Of a stretch of DNA of 64,000 bases, positions 15,927 through 24,460 are shown piece by piece. The notes below the pieces were generated by a model. That model was not told the DNA's origin. It ran no database searches and was given only the letters and a program-made list of their open reading frames with translations. The stretch covers positions 3,224,001 to 3,288,000 of the forward strand of contig NZ_LR880474.1 in assembly GCF_904066215.1 (NCBI RefSeq), given 5' to 3'. Position numbers and translations under genes: made by a program. The DNA comes from Microbacterium sp. Nx66. GTDB taxonomy: Bacteria > Actinomycetota > Actinomycetes > Actinomycetales > Microbacteriaceae. Position 1 is the stretch's first letter; each line of letters opens with the position of its first letter.

Positions 15927-16796
15927 TCAGCGGTGCGTGGCCACCACCTGTGCGACGGCGGCCCGCTCGTCGGCGGAGGGTTCGGAGATGGCCATGCGGC
16001 AATGAGTGTCCACGACGTCGAGCACGCGGTACGCCTCCTTCATGCGCCCCATGTCGCCGCCGATGAGCGCGACGACGTCGTCGACTGCTGCCTGTGCCGC
16101 CGCGATGGCCTCGGCATCTCCGGAGCGTCCGGCATCGGCGAGGGCGCGGAAGGGCTTCGGCGTCACGGAGGAGACGCCCGAGACGACACCCTGCGCCCCC
16201 GCCCCGACGGCCGCGATGAGGTCGCGGTCGGCGCCGGTGTAGAGCTCGAAGCCCGTCGGCACGTCCGCACGATAGGCCGCGATGTCGTCGAGCGACAGCT
16301 CGCTCACCTTCGCTCCCACCACGTTCGGAAGCGCGGCGATGCGCACGAGCAGCTCCGGCGAGACCGGGTTCCCGCTACGCGCGGGGTAGATGTAGACGTA
16401 CAGGCGCCCGTCGCCCACCGCCGCCGAGACGGCACGGTAGTAGTCGAGGATCGCATCGTCCGTGGCACGCAGGTAATAGGGGGTGAGGGCCGCGAACTCC
16501 GTGGCCCCGAGCTCCTTCGCGATGCCGACCAGACGCACGGCCTCGAACGTGCTCGGCTGCCCGACGTGCACGATGACGCGCATCCGGCCGGCCAGCTCCT
16601 CCAGCGCGGCGGCCACGAGCGCCCGGAACTCGTCCGCGTCCACAGCGGGGAACTCGCCCGTGGTGCCGAGGATGAAGGCGCCCTCGTTCCCCGAGTCGGC
16701 CACGAATCGGAAGATCGCACGCGACCCCTCGAGGTCGAGGGTCCCGTCGCGGTGGAACGCGGTCGGGACGGCGGTCAGGATGTCGTAGCGGGTCAC
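15927..16796 (-). CDS. DapA-family lyase/dehydratase linked to the tct transporter
   Basis: A 289-residue Schiff-base aldolase-fold enzyme. It has the FILGTTGEFPAVDADE signature, a Tyr motif YVYIYPARSGNPVS and the active-site Lys in VVGAKVSELS. The family includes 5-dehydro-4-deoxyglucarate dehydratase, keto-deoxy-acid aldolases and true DapA. Since it ends a tricarboxylate-type transporter operon, catabolism of an imported organic or aldaric acid is more likely than lysine synthesis. The start is GTG 16796, overlapping the tctA stop as GTGA. A second, different DapA-like enzyme is in the ABC operon at 9005. Confidence 0.8.
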   Translation of the reverse strand: MTRYDILTAVPTAFHRDGTLDLEGSRAIFRFVADSGNEGAFILGTTGEFPAVDADEFRALVAAALEELAGRMRVIVHVGQPSTFEAVRLVGIAKELGATEFAALTPYYLRATDDAILDYYRAVSAAVGDGRLYVYIYPARSGNPVSPELLVRIAALPNVVGAKVSELSLDDIAAYRADVPTGFELYTGADRDLIAAVGAGAQGVVSGVSSVTPKPFRALADAGRSGDAEAIAAAQAAVDDVVALIGGDMGRMKEAYRVLDVVDTHCRMAISEPSADERAAVAQVVATHR

Positions 16797-18463
16797 TTCT
16801 CGGTCTCCTCGGGGGTCGTGCTCTGGCGGTTCTTGCGGTCGGCGCGTCCCCGGCGCGCACCGGCGTGGACGTTGCGGACGGTGGAGGTGAGCAGGTCGGG
16901 CTGCGCCGCGAGCTCGTCGTGCGCCTTCTCGATCTGCACGATGCTGTCGGTGTGGAGGATCGAGTCCTCCAACGAGGCCCGCTCGGCGCGGGGCGTGCGG
17001 GCGGCGCGGATCGCGGGCATCACGATCGACAGCACCGCGAGCGCGAGCAGCACGAGGGCGATCGGGCTGACGACCTCGAAGATCGGCCGCGTCGGCAGGA
17101 TCGCCAGCGTGCGGGCGAGGTTCTCCTCGGCGAGCGGACCGAGCAGCAGGCCGAGCACCACGGGTCCTGCCGGGACCTGCATGCGCTTGAGCAGCACGCC
17201 GATCACCCCGAAGACGAGCATCGTGACGACCGTCGACAGGCTGTTCGAGGTGGCGTAGGTGCCGATGATGCAGAAGATGAGGATGCCGCTCCACAGATAC
17301 GGCTGCGGCACGTCGAGCAGCTTGACCATGCCCTTCATCCGCACGAGGCTCAGCGCGAGCGACAGGAGGGTCGCGACGAGCATGATGCCGACGATCGAGA
17401 CGACGAGGTCGGGGCGGTTGGTGAACAGCGTGGGCCCGGGGGTGATGCCCCAGATGATCATCGAGCCGATCATGACCGCCATCACGGAGTCGCCGGGGAT
17501 GCCGAGCGCCATCGTGGTGGTGAGCGAGCCGCCGAGCGTGGCGCTGGAGGCGGTGTCGGACGCGGCGACGCCCTCGATCGACCCCTTTCCGAACATCTCC
17601 GGGTGCTTCGACGCCTTCCGCGCCCGCTCCCAGCCGATGAGCCCGGCGATGTCGCCGCCGGCCGCGGGGATGAGGCCGACGCCGAGGCCGACCGCCCCGC
17701 CGACCGCGGTGGCCCGTCCGCTCTGCTTCAGCTCGGCGCGGTTCGGCCACCACCGGCCGAGGCTCGAGATCGGTCGGACGTGCGACTTCCGGTGCGTGAG
17801 GAGCTGATCGAACAGCTCGGCGATGCCGAAGAGACCGATGATGACGGCGATGAAGTTCACGCCCTCGACGAGTTCCAGCACGCCGAACGTGAAGCGCTGG
17901 TCGGCGGTGGCCGCGTAGGTGCCGACGCTGCCGAGCATCAGCCCGAAGAGACCGGCCAGGATGCCCTTGAGCATCGACTTCGACGAGATGCCGATCATGA
18001 TCGCGATGCCGAAGACGACGAGCGCGAACAGCTCGGGCGACTTGAAGTAGTCCCGGGCGAAGCTGGCGATCGGCACGGCGGCGACCGAGAAGAGCACGAG
18101 CGAGGCGAGGATGCCGACGGCCGACACGATCGCGGAGATCGTCAGCGCCAGACCGGCCCTGCCCTGCTTCGCCATGGGATAGCCGTCGAGGGTGGTGGCG
18201 ATGGAGGCGGGTGTCCCCGGGGTGTTGATGAGGATGGACGGCACCCGGTCGCCGAAGTTCGCCGCGACGTAGATCGTCAGGAGCACCGCGAGGCCCTGCA
18301 CGGGCTCCAGGGTCATGGTGAAGCCGGCGGCGAGTGCGACGGCCATGGTCGCGGTGATGCCGGGGAAGGCGCCGACCATGAAGCCGAGCACGAGGCCGAC
18401 TGCCATGTACAGCAGGATCGAGATGTCGAGGAGCGAGTTCAGCCCCTCCAGGAGCGCGTTCAC
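16793..18463 (-). CDS. tctA: Tripartite tricarboxylate transporter, large membrane subunit
   Basis: A 556-residue membrane protein with about 11-12 helices, the main translocator of the TTT system. Conserved TctA features are GAFPGITATMAVALAAGFTM, the NTPGTPASIATTLDGYPMAKQG loop and the second repeat TMALGIPGDSVMAVMIG. It is longer at the C-terminus than usual (hydrophilic tail of about 70 residues, Arg-rich near the end). The GTG start at 18463 overlaps the tctB stop (GTGA), and its own stop overlaps the lyase start the same way, so expression is coupled. The substrate is a carboxylic acid not identifiable from sequence. Confidence 0.93.
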   Translation of the reverse strand: MNALLEGLNSLLDISILLYMAVGLVLGFMVGAFPGITATMAVALAAGFTMTLEPVQGLAVLLTIYVAANFGDRVPSILINTPGTPASIATTLDGYPMAKQGRAGLALTISAIVSAVGILASLVLFSVAAVPIASFARDYFKSPELFALVVFGIAIMIGISSKSMLKGILAGLFGLMLGSVGTYAATADQRFTFGVLELVEGVNFIAVIIGLFGIAELFDQLLTHRKSHVRPISSLGRWWPNRAELKQSGRATAVGGAVGLGVGLIPAAGGDIAGLIGWERARKASKHPEMFGKGSIEGVAASDTASSATLGGSLTTTMALGIPGDSVMAVMIGSMIIWGITPGPTLFTNRPDLVVSIVGIMLVATLLSLALSLVRMKGMVKLLDVPQPYLWSGILIFCIIGTYATSNSLSTVVTMLVFGVIGVLLKRMQVPAGPVVLGLLLGPLAEENLARTLAILPTRPIFEVVSPIALVLLALAVLSIVMPAIRAARTPRAERASLEDSILHTDSIVQIEKAHDELAAQPDLLTSTVRNVHAGARRGRADRKNRQSTTPEETEK

Positions 18464-18999
18464 AGGGGGATCCTCAGGAGCATGCCGAAGACGACGTAGA
18501 CGAATGCCGTGACGGCGGCGGAGTAGATGACGAGGCTCAGCCAGCGGCGGTGGCCGTAGAGGAGCATCAGTGCGGCCATGAGCAGAGCACAGGCGATCGG
18601 GAAGACCTCGATCCGGTAGCCGAAGAGGATGACCGAGCCGAGGGACCACAGCGCGATGAAGGCGCCGGCGATCGCGATCGTCGCGATCACCCGGAGGACG
18701 CCGCCCGGCTGGATGCGCTCGAGATCCTCACGCGTGGGTGCCGGTCGCGTGATCGCCACGGCGAGCAGGGCGATCGCGATCGCGACGCCGGTCACGCCGA
18801 TGACGAGCGGCCAGAAGCGGGCGTCGATCTGTCCGGGGGCGGCCTCGCGGCGCAGCGGGATCTGCGTGGCGAGGAAAAGGTAGCCGGCGGTGATCGCGAG
18901 GGCGACGGCGGCGAACGCGATCTCGAGGGGACGGGAGGCGGTCGCTCCCTCGTAGCCGCCCGGCGCGACCGGCTCGGCCGCGGTGTCGGGGCTGGTCAT
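18460..18999 (-). CDS. tctB: Tripartite tricarboxylate transporter, small membrane subunit
   Basis: A 179-residue protein with four predicted helices, the small subunit partner of TctA. TctB proteins are poorly conserved, and assignment rests on size, topology and position between tctC and tctA. The RxxxPGxxDARFWPLVIG segment (residues about 50-66) is typical of the family. ATG 18999 lies 59 bases after the tctC stop. Its end overlaps tctA. Confidence 0.85.
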   Translation of the reverse strand: MTSPDTAAEPVAPGGYEGATASRPLEIAFAAVALAITAGYLFLATQIPLRREAAPGQIDARFWPLVIGVTGVAIAIALLAVAITRPAPTREDLERIQPGGVLRVIATIAIAGAFIALWSLGSVILFGYRIEVFPIACALLMAALMLLYGHRRWLSLVIYSAAVTAFVYVVFGMLLRIPL

Positions 19000-19058
19000 G
19001 GTGCTCCTTCGTCGGAGGACCCGGTGGGGTCGGCGCGTGCCGACCCCACCGGAGGTGT

Positions 19059-20027
19059 TCAGCCCAGGAGGTCCTGGAACAGGGCGAACTGGTCGTCGAC
19101 GAACCCGGTCCACTCCTCGGAGTCGCGGTAGACCACGAGGTTGCCGGCGTCGGCCTGGAACTTCTGGTAGCTCTCGGACTCCACGGCCTCCTTGACGGCG
19201 GCTTCGAGGGCGTCGTGCACGTCGTCCGGCAGTCCGGCCGGTGCGTAGATGCCGCCCCAGCCGCCGAAGACGACCTCTTCGCCGATGGCCTCCTCGACCG
19301 TCTCGACATCCTCCGCGTCGGGGTGACGCTCGTCGTTCATGACCGCGAGGATGCGGACGGCCTCGCCCTGCGCGAGCGCCTCGCCGAGTCCGGAGACGGC
19401 GGCGACGGTCTCACCGGACGCGGCGGCCGCGACCGCCGTGGCGCCGCCGTCGTAGGGGACGGGAGTGAAGTCGGCGTCGGTCGCCTGGCCGAGGCCGAGG
19501 GTGGCGGCCTCCCAGATCGAGCCGGCACCGGAGTTCGCGACCGTGACCGCGCCGGACTTCGCCTGCGTCACGAGGTCGTCGAGGGTCTCGATGCCGCTGT
19601 TGGCACCCACCGTGATGACCCCGGGAGCGAGCATGATCTGGCCGAGCAGGTCGAAGTCGTCGGGCAGCACGTCGGCGCTCTGGGTCGTGTTGAGCATCGC
19701 GATCTCGACGGGCGCGAAGCCGATGACGTAGCCGTCGGGATCCTGCGAGCCGACGTACTCCATCGCGAGCGCTCCCGCGGCACCGGGCATGTTCTCCGGG
19801 ATCACGCTGACACCGAGGATCTTCTCGACCTCGGTGGCGAGCGCGCGGGACGACAGGTCGGAGCCGCCGCCGGGATTGGCCTGGATGATCAGCCGGATGT
19901 CGTCCTCGGGATAGGTCGAGGCGGCCCCCTCGCTCTCGTCGACCTTCGTGCAGGCCGACAGCACCAGAGCGGTGGCGGCGAGGGCGGCGAAGGCAGCGGC
20001 CGCCCGAGTGATGCGCATGCGGGGCAT
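19059..20027 (-). CDS. tctC: Tripartite tricarboxylate transporter, substrate-binding lipoprotein
   Basis: A 322-residue external binding protein. The signal ends in LVLSAC with Cys26 as lipid anchor. The mature part has the TctC fold, with YPEDDIRLIIQANPGGGSD and ENMPGAAGALAMEYV. It delivers a carboxylate to TctAB. ATG 20027 follows GAGGAG at good spacing. It is the first gene of the tctC-tctB-tctA-lyase operon, whose promoter is embedded in the 28-bp palindrome at 20077. A GntR-type regulator is therefore expected to control it. Confidence 0.93.
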   Translation of the reverse strand: MPRMRITRAAAAFAALAATALVLSACTKVDESEGAASTYPEDDIRLIIQANPGGGSDLSSRALATEVEKILGVSVIPENMPGAAGALAMEYVGSQDPDGYVIGFAPVEIAMLNTTQSADVLPDDFDLLGQIMLAPGVITVGANSGIETLDDLVTQAKSGAVTVANSGAGSIWEAATLGLGQATDADFTPVPYDGGATAVAAAASGETVAAVSGLGEALAQGEAVRILAVMNDERHPDAEDVETVEEAIGEEVVFGGWGGIYAPAGLPDDVHDALEAAVKEAVESESYQKFQADAGNLVVYRDSEEWTGFVDDQFALFQDLLG

Positions 20028-20069
20028 CTTTGCTCCTCTACGTGGGTCGACCGTGTTGTCGACACCGCG

Positions 20070-20099
20070 AGGCTACCAGTGTTGACTGTTAACAGTCAA
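20070..20099 (-). promoter_or_regulatory. Promoter of the tct operon
   Basis: On the minus strand TTGACT (20094-20099) and TAGCCT (20070-20075) are 18 bases apart, upstream of tctC. The -35 and the spacer lie inside the palindromic operator. Confidence 0.65.
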
Positions 20100-20104
20100 C
20101 ACTG
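20077..20104. promoter_or_regulatory. Perfect 28-bp palindromic operator at the tct promoter
   Basis: The core GTTGACTGTTAACAGTCAAC (20081-20100) is a perfect palindrome, and four more paired bases on each side extend it to 20077-20104. It covers the -35 box and spacer. The half-site GTTAAC-A-GT also occurs in the dyad upstream of the GntR gene at 28886-29545, which makes that protein the best candidate repressor. Confidence 0.75.
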
Positions 20105-20111
20105 CGGAGCG

Positions 20112-20897
20112 TCACCGCACCCGGCTCACGACCAGGAGGTGCGGGCTGAGCTCCCGGATTCCGGGAACGGTGCTCCCGGCTCGCGCCAGCAGGAGAGCCG
20201 CCTGTGTGAGCGCCGTCTCCTCCGCAGGCATCTCCTCCAGCAGCAGCCCGCCGGGCCCTTCGACGCCATGGACCTCCACAACGTCGAGTCCGGCGGCGGC
20301 GGCCTCCTCGGCGAGCGAATCCGCCGTGTGGAAGTGCCCGGCAGGGAAGCGACCTCGCGAGGAGGGCGCCCCGTGCTCCAGCAGTGCGCCGTGTTCATCG
20401 TCGAGGTGGAGGTCGGTCACGCCCAGCGCGAGCTGACCGAATCCGACGAATCGCGAGAGGCCTGCCGCGAACACCCAGCCGCCGGATCGCACCACCCGTG
20501 CGGCCTCGCCGAGCGCCTGGAGGCGGTCCGCGCGATCCGCCAGGTGGTACAGCGGACCGAGGAGAAGAGCGGCATCGAAGCTGTCCGCGGTGAACGGCAA
20601 CGAGCGCGCGTCCCCTACACGAGCATCCACGCCCCGCTGCGCCGCGCTGTGGACGTGCCCGCGCACCGGGTCGACGAGGATGACCTGATGGCCACGGGCC
20701 AGGAGCGACCGCGCATGGACGCCCGCCCCGCCTCCGACATCGATGACGCGACCCTCGGGGAGGTGCGCGGCGATCAGCTCCTGGATGCGCTGGTGCTCCA
20801 GAGGTCCTTGCGCCGAGCGGGTCGTCAACCGCGCCGATTCGTCGAACTGGTCCTCGTAGTAGTCGCGGATCCGCTCATCGAGCTCACGCTGGTCCAT
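20112..20897 (-). CDS. Class I SAM-dependent methyltransferase
   Basis: A 261-residue soluble methyltransferase. SAM motif I is VIDVGGGAGVHARSLLARGH near residues 51-70, then the acidic QVILVDPV strand and GDARSLPFTADSFDAALLLGPLYHL, the usual motif II/III region of Methyltransf_11 proteins. The methyl acceptor is unknown. It stands alone between two operons: the tct promoter palindrome lies 7 bases beyond its 3' end, and its upstream side faces the second ABC operon. Such proteins are often annotated as ubiquinone/menaquinone-type methyltransferases, but nothing here supports a quinone role. Confidence 0.85.
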   Translation of the reverse strand: MDQRELDERIRDYYEDQFDESARLTTRSAQGPLEHQRIQELIAAHLPEGRVIDVGGGAGVHARSLLARGHQVILVDPVRGHVHSAAQRGVDARVGDARSLPFTADSFDAALLLGPLYHLADRADRLQALGEAARVVRSGGWVFAAGLSRFVGFGQLALGVTDLHLDDEHGALLEHGAPSSRGRFPAGHFHTADSLAEEAAAAGLDVVEVHGVEGPGGLLLEEMPAEETALTQAALLLARAGSTVPGIRELSPHLLVVSRVR

Positions 20898-20951
20898 GGT
20901 CGACCTCCGATCGGTAGGCCTCCATCATCCACGCCGACCCGATCCGTCGAC

Positions 20952-20983
20952 GAGCGCCAGGCGGACATGGCCGCCTGGCGCTC
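20952..20983 (-). terminator. Strong stem-loop after the second ABC operon
   Basis: GAGCGCCAGGCGG and CCGCCTGGCGCTC form a perfect 13-bp stem with a 6-base loop, 15 bases after the binding-protein stop on the minus strand. It has no U-run, as is common in GC-rich actinobacteria. Confidence 0.75.
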
Positions 20984-20997
20984 TGCCCCTCCGGGGT

Positions 20998-22362
20998 CTA
21001 GCCGGCCGTGGCGTTCTCGTACGCCCGCATCGCCGCCTCCTGCGCCTCCTTCAGCGCGTCCTCGGGAGACTTGTCCCCGAGCAGCGCTGCGGTGATCGCG
21101 TTGTTGAGTTCGTTCTGGATCTCCTGGCCCGCGGGCGAGGAACCGAAGGACTGTCCGTAGTCCACCACGTCGTAGTAGGTCGAGATGACCTGGTCGAAGC
21201 CGGCGTTGCCGCTGTCCGTCACGAAGGTCTCACGGATCGACTGATCGGCGGACGGCGATCCGGTGAAGAGCCCGGTGTTGATACCGCCATCGGTCTTCAG
21301 CGTCTCGGCACGGGCCTCGCCCGCCGCGTTCCAGGCGTCGTCCGAGGTGAGGTTCACCATCCAGGCGCACGCCGCCGCGGGGTTCTCCGCCCCGGCCGGG
21401 ATCACGAACGCGGTGCCGGACGCGACCGAGAACGGCTCCCCGTCGGCATTCCGGAACGGCACAGCCTCGAGGTCGATCTGGTCGGCGTAGGGGCTCAGCA
21501 CGTTCGGATACCACTGCGCGTTCACCTGCGCGCCGACCTGCTGGGCGACGAACTGGTTCTGGTCGCCGAAGGCGTCGAACGAGTCGGTGAAGCTCTTGAC
21601 GGCCGCGAAGCCGCCCTGCGCGTCGGTGATCTGCTTGAGCATCTCGATGCCGGCCACGTTGCTGGGGTCGTCCAGGGTGGGCGCGCCCTTCTCATCGTTG
21701 AGCTGGCCGCCCATGCCGAGAATCCACAGCCCGGCCTGGCCCGTCGCGACGGGGTCGAACCCGAGCCGCGTGGGCACGCCGCCGGACTCCTGGTACATCT
21801 TCTCGATCGCGCCGAGCAGCACGTCGGGCTTGGAGGTGTCGATCTCGTCCGCCGTCACCCCCGCCTCGTCGAGCACGGCCTTGTTCAGCAGGATCGCCGG
21901 CGGCTGGTAGAACTGCGGCACCGCCCACACGGCATCGTCGTAGGTGACGTCGTCGACGACGAAGGGGTACCAGTGGTCCCGCGGCGAGACGTCCTGGGCG
22001 GCGAAGCACTCGTCGAGCGGCATGATGAGGTCCTGCGCGGCATACGTGGTCACGTACCGGCGGTCCATCTGCACGACGTCGGGCACGTCGCCGCTCGCGA
22101 TCCGCGTGGTGAACTTCTGCGCGTCGAAGGCCGTCGCGTCGAGGTCGACCTCGACGTCCTTCAGCTGCTCGGCGGCGTAGTCCATGCGCGAGGTGCCGAC
22201 GTCGTCGGCGTTCTCGAAGCCCCACGCTTTGAGCGTGCCGCTCGGCTCCGCGCCGAAGTCGGCGTCGGCCGCCTGGTCGTCTCCCCCTCCGCCGCCGCAC
22301 CCGGCGAGGACGAGGACGGATGCCGCGGCGACCGCGGTGATTCCCAGCATGCGTGTGCGCAT
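20998..22362 (-). CDS. Extracellular sugar-binding lipoprotein (second CUT1 system)
   Basis: A 454-residue solute-binding protein. The signal peptide ends in LVLAGC with Cys22 as the lipid site, followed by a flexible GGGGGDD linker. The body has the TLKAWGFENAD start and DVPDVVQMDRRYVTTYA region usual for sugar-binding family 1 proteins. ATG 22362 has AAAGGAG 6 bases upstream, whereas the longer frame has no good site. It is the last gene of its operon, after both permeases, the reverse of the order in the first ABC system. The sugar is unknown. Confidence 0.92.
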   Translation of the reverse strand: MRTRMLGITAVAAASVLVLAGCGGGGGDDQAADADFGAEPSGTLKAWGFENADDVGTSRMDYAAEQLKDVEVDLDATAFDAQKFTTRIASGDVPDVVQMDRRYVTTYAAQDLIMPLDECFAAQDVSPRDHWYPFVVDDVTYDDAVWAVPQFYQPPAILLNKAVLDEAGVTADEIDTSKPDVLLGAIEKMYQESGGVPTRLGFDPVATGQAGLWILGMGGQLNDEKGAPTLDDPSNVAGIEMLKQITDAQGGFAAVKSFTDSFDAFGDQNQFVAQQVGAQVNAQWYPNVLSPYADQIDLEAVPFRNADGEPFSVASGTAFVIPAGAENPAAACAWMVNLTSDDAWNAAGEARAETLKTDGGINTGLFTGSPSADQSIRETFVTDSGNAGFDQVISTYYDVVDYGQSFGSSPAGQEIQNELNNAITAALLGDKSPEDALKEAQEAAMRAYENATAG

Positions 22363-22388
22363 GACTGCTCCTTTCGATCTGTGGTTCG

Positions 22389-23342
22389 TCATCCCTTGCG
22401 CCCCTGGGTGGCGACGCCCTCGATGAAGGCACGCTGCCCGAAGGCGAAGAGGATGAGCATGGGGAGGGTCACCAGGAGGGAGGCGACCATGACGTACTGG
22501 TAATCACCGTGACCGCCCGCCGTGGGGCTGTACTTGGTCATCGCGTAGGCGATGCCGAGCGGCGCGGTGAACTCGTCCACCGACCCGGCGTTGAGGTAGA
22601 TGAGAGCGGCCTGCAGGTTGTTCCAGCTCGCCTGGAACTCGAACAGGAACACGATGACGAACGACGGTATCGACAGCGGCATCGCGATCCGCCAGAAGAG
22701 GCCCCAGGCGCTGGCCCCGTCGAGCCGCGCCGCCTCGAACAGCTCCCGAGGAAGGCCGAGGAAGAACTGCCGCTGCAGGAAGATGTAGAAGGCCGAGCCG
22801 AACAGGTTCATGCCCCACAGCGGCACCCAGGTGCCGAGGAGTCCGGTCTCCTTCCAGATGAGGTAGATCGGGATCATCGTCACCGCGCCGGGGAGCATCA
22901 TCGTCGCGAGCACGAGGCCGAACAGCAGCCCGCGCCCCGGGAAGCGGAAGTAGGCGAAGCCGAACGCCACGATCGAGCTGGAGATCGCCACGGCACCGGC
23001 GGCGAGCAGCGCGATGGCGATGCTGTTGCCCATCCAGTTCAGCAGCGGGAGCTGATTCCACACCTCGACGTAGTTCTCCGGCACGAACGTCTTCGGGATG
23101 AGGGCGTTGTCGAACACCTCCCCCCGCGGCTTGAAGCTGGCAGCGATGAGCCACGCGAAGGGGTACAGGAACAGCAGCGCGAACAGCACGAGGATGATGT
23201 TCAGCACGATCCGGGCGACGAGGCTCTTCGGCTGTCGCAGGCGCCGTCGCCAGCGCGACCGGGCCGGGGCGGGAGCCGCGACGGCCTCCGGGAGGTCGTC
23301 CCCGGTGGCCTCGACGGGGACCTGACGCAGGGTCTGGGACAT
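22389..23342 (-). CDS. Sugar ABC transporter permease (MalG-like, second system)
   Basis: A 317-residue permease with about six helices after a roughly 40-residue hydrophilic start rich in Arg (ARSRWRRRLRQPKS). The EAA loop is LPRELFEAARLDGASAWGLFWRIAMPLSIPSF. Start ATG 23342 shares one base with the stop of the upstream permease (TGATG). It forms the channel with that protein. No ATPase gene lies in the operon. Confidence 0.92.
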   Translation of the reverse strand: MSQTLRQVPVEATGDDLPEAVAAPAPARSRWRRRLRQPKSLVARIVLNIILVLFALLFLYPFAWLIAASFKPRGEVFDNALIPKTFVPENYVEVWNQLPLLNWMGNSIAIALLAAGAVAISSSIVAFGFAYFRFPGRGLLFGLVLATMMLPGAVTMIPIYLIWKETGLLGTWVPLWGMNLFGSAFYIFLQRQFFLGLPRELFEAARLDGASAWGLFWRIAMPLSIPSFVIVFLFEFQASWNNLQAALIYLNAGSVDEFTAPLGIAYAMTKYSPTAGGHGDYQYVMVASLLVTLPMLILFAFGQRAFIEGVATQGRKG

Positions 23343-24262
23343 CAGCGGTCTCCCTCGTAGTAGACGAAGCGGTTGCCGACCTTCACCTGGATGAGCGTGA
23401 TGATCATGATGATGACGAAGAGCAGCCACGCCATCGCCGCCGCGAAACCGAAGTTGAACTGCCGGAAGGCCTGTTGGAACAGGTAGATCGCGTAGAAGAG
23501 CGACGCCTCAGGAGACGAGTTGCTCTGATCCCGCCAGAACAGCAGATACGCCTGATCGAAGATCTGGAAGGCGGCGATCGAGAGCACGATGACGTTGAAG
23601 AACATGGCCCCCGAGATCATCGGCAGGGTGATCGAGAAGAACTTCCTGATCGGTCCCGCCCCGTCGAGCGAGGCCACCTCGTACAGCTCGACCGGCACGT
23701 TCTTGAGGGCGGCCAGGAAGATCACCATGGTTCCCGCGACGGTCCACAGCGTCATGATCACGATGCTCGGCTTGACCCACGCGGGGTCGACGAGCCACTG
23801 GGGCCCCTGGATGCCGAACAGTCGGAGGAACTGGTTGATCGCCCCGGAGTTGCCGTTCAGGAGGAGGAAGAACACGGCCGCCGTGGCGACGGCCGGGGTC
23901 ATCTTCGGCAGGTAGTAGAGCACGCGGAAGAATCCCGCACCTCGCCCGACCCGGTTGAGCAGCAGCGCGAGGACGAGCGCGAACACGATCTCCAGCGGCA
24001 CCGCCATCACCACGTAGAACAGCGTGTTGGCGAGCGAGACGCCCACCCGCGGGTCCTCGAAGAGGTTGGCGTAGTTGTCGATGCCGACCGGGCGCGCGCT
24101 GTTCGTGGCGAGGTTGTAGCTGCTGAACGAGATGTACAGGCTGTAGACCATCGCGCCGGCCGTGAAGATGAGGAATCCGATGAGCCATGGCGAGATGAAG
24201 AGATAGCCGGCGAGGGCTTCTCGGCGGTTGTACCGGTCCCGCTGGCGGGTCTTGAGCGGCAT
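23342..24262 (-). CDS. Sugar ABC transporter permease (MalF-like, second system)
   Basis: A 306-residue permease with about six membrane helices. The EAA loop is VPVELYEVASLDGAGPIRKFFSITLPMISGAM. It is the first gene of the operon permease-permease-binding protein. ATG 24262 (MPLKTRQRD) follows AAAGGAGG at 9-base spacing; an in-frame start 11 codons upstream lacks such a site. The region upstream, shared with the divergent phosphatase operon, has two LacI-like dyads. Confidence 0.92.
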   Translation of the reverse strand: MPLKTRQRDRYNRREALAGYLFISPWLIGFLIFTAGAMVYSLYISFSSYNLATNSARPVGIDNYANLFEDPRVGVSLANTLFYVVMAVPLEIVFALVLALLLNRVGRGAGFFRVLYYLPKMTPAVATAAVFFLLLNGNSGAINQFLRLFGIQGPQWLVDPAWVKPSIVIMTLWTVAGTMVIFLAALKNVPVELYEVASLDGAGPIRKFFSITLPMISGAMFFNVIVLSIAAFQIFDQAYLLFWRDQSNSSPEASLFYAIYLFQQAFRQFNFGFAAAMAWLLFVIIMIITLIQVKVGNRFVYYEGDR

Positions 24263-24326
24263 CCACCTGCCTCCTTTCCGAGGACGCGCAGACACGGCGC
24301 TCTGGTCCTGGCGCGATGGTAGATCC

Positions 24327-24369
24327 GGAGAAGCGGTTCTCCGCGGGGCTTGCGCAGAACCGTTTCCTG
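24327..24369. promoter_or_regulatory. Two LacI-like dyads upstream of the second ABC operon
   Basis: GGAGAAGCGGTTCTCC (24327-24342) pairs at 14 of 16 positions, and CAGAACCGTTTCCTG (24355-24369) has a GAACCG/GTTTC dyad with central CG. Both are 65-110 bases upstream of the permease start. The repressor is not encoded next to them. Confidence 0.5.
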
Positions 24370-24460
24370 TGGTTCACCTGAATGCCGCCGGACGGCCTGG
24401 CGCCCCGGGAGCGGTTCCTCCCTAGGATGAGGGGAATAAACACGGAGGAGGGCCGGGGGA

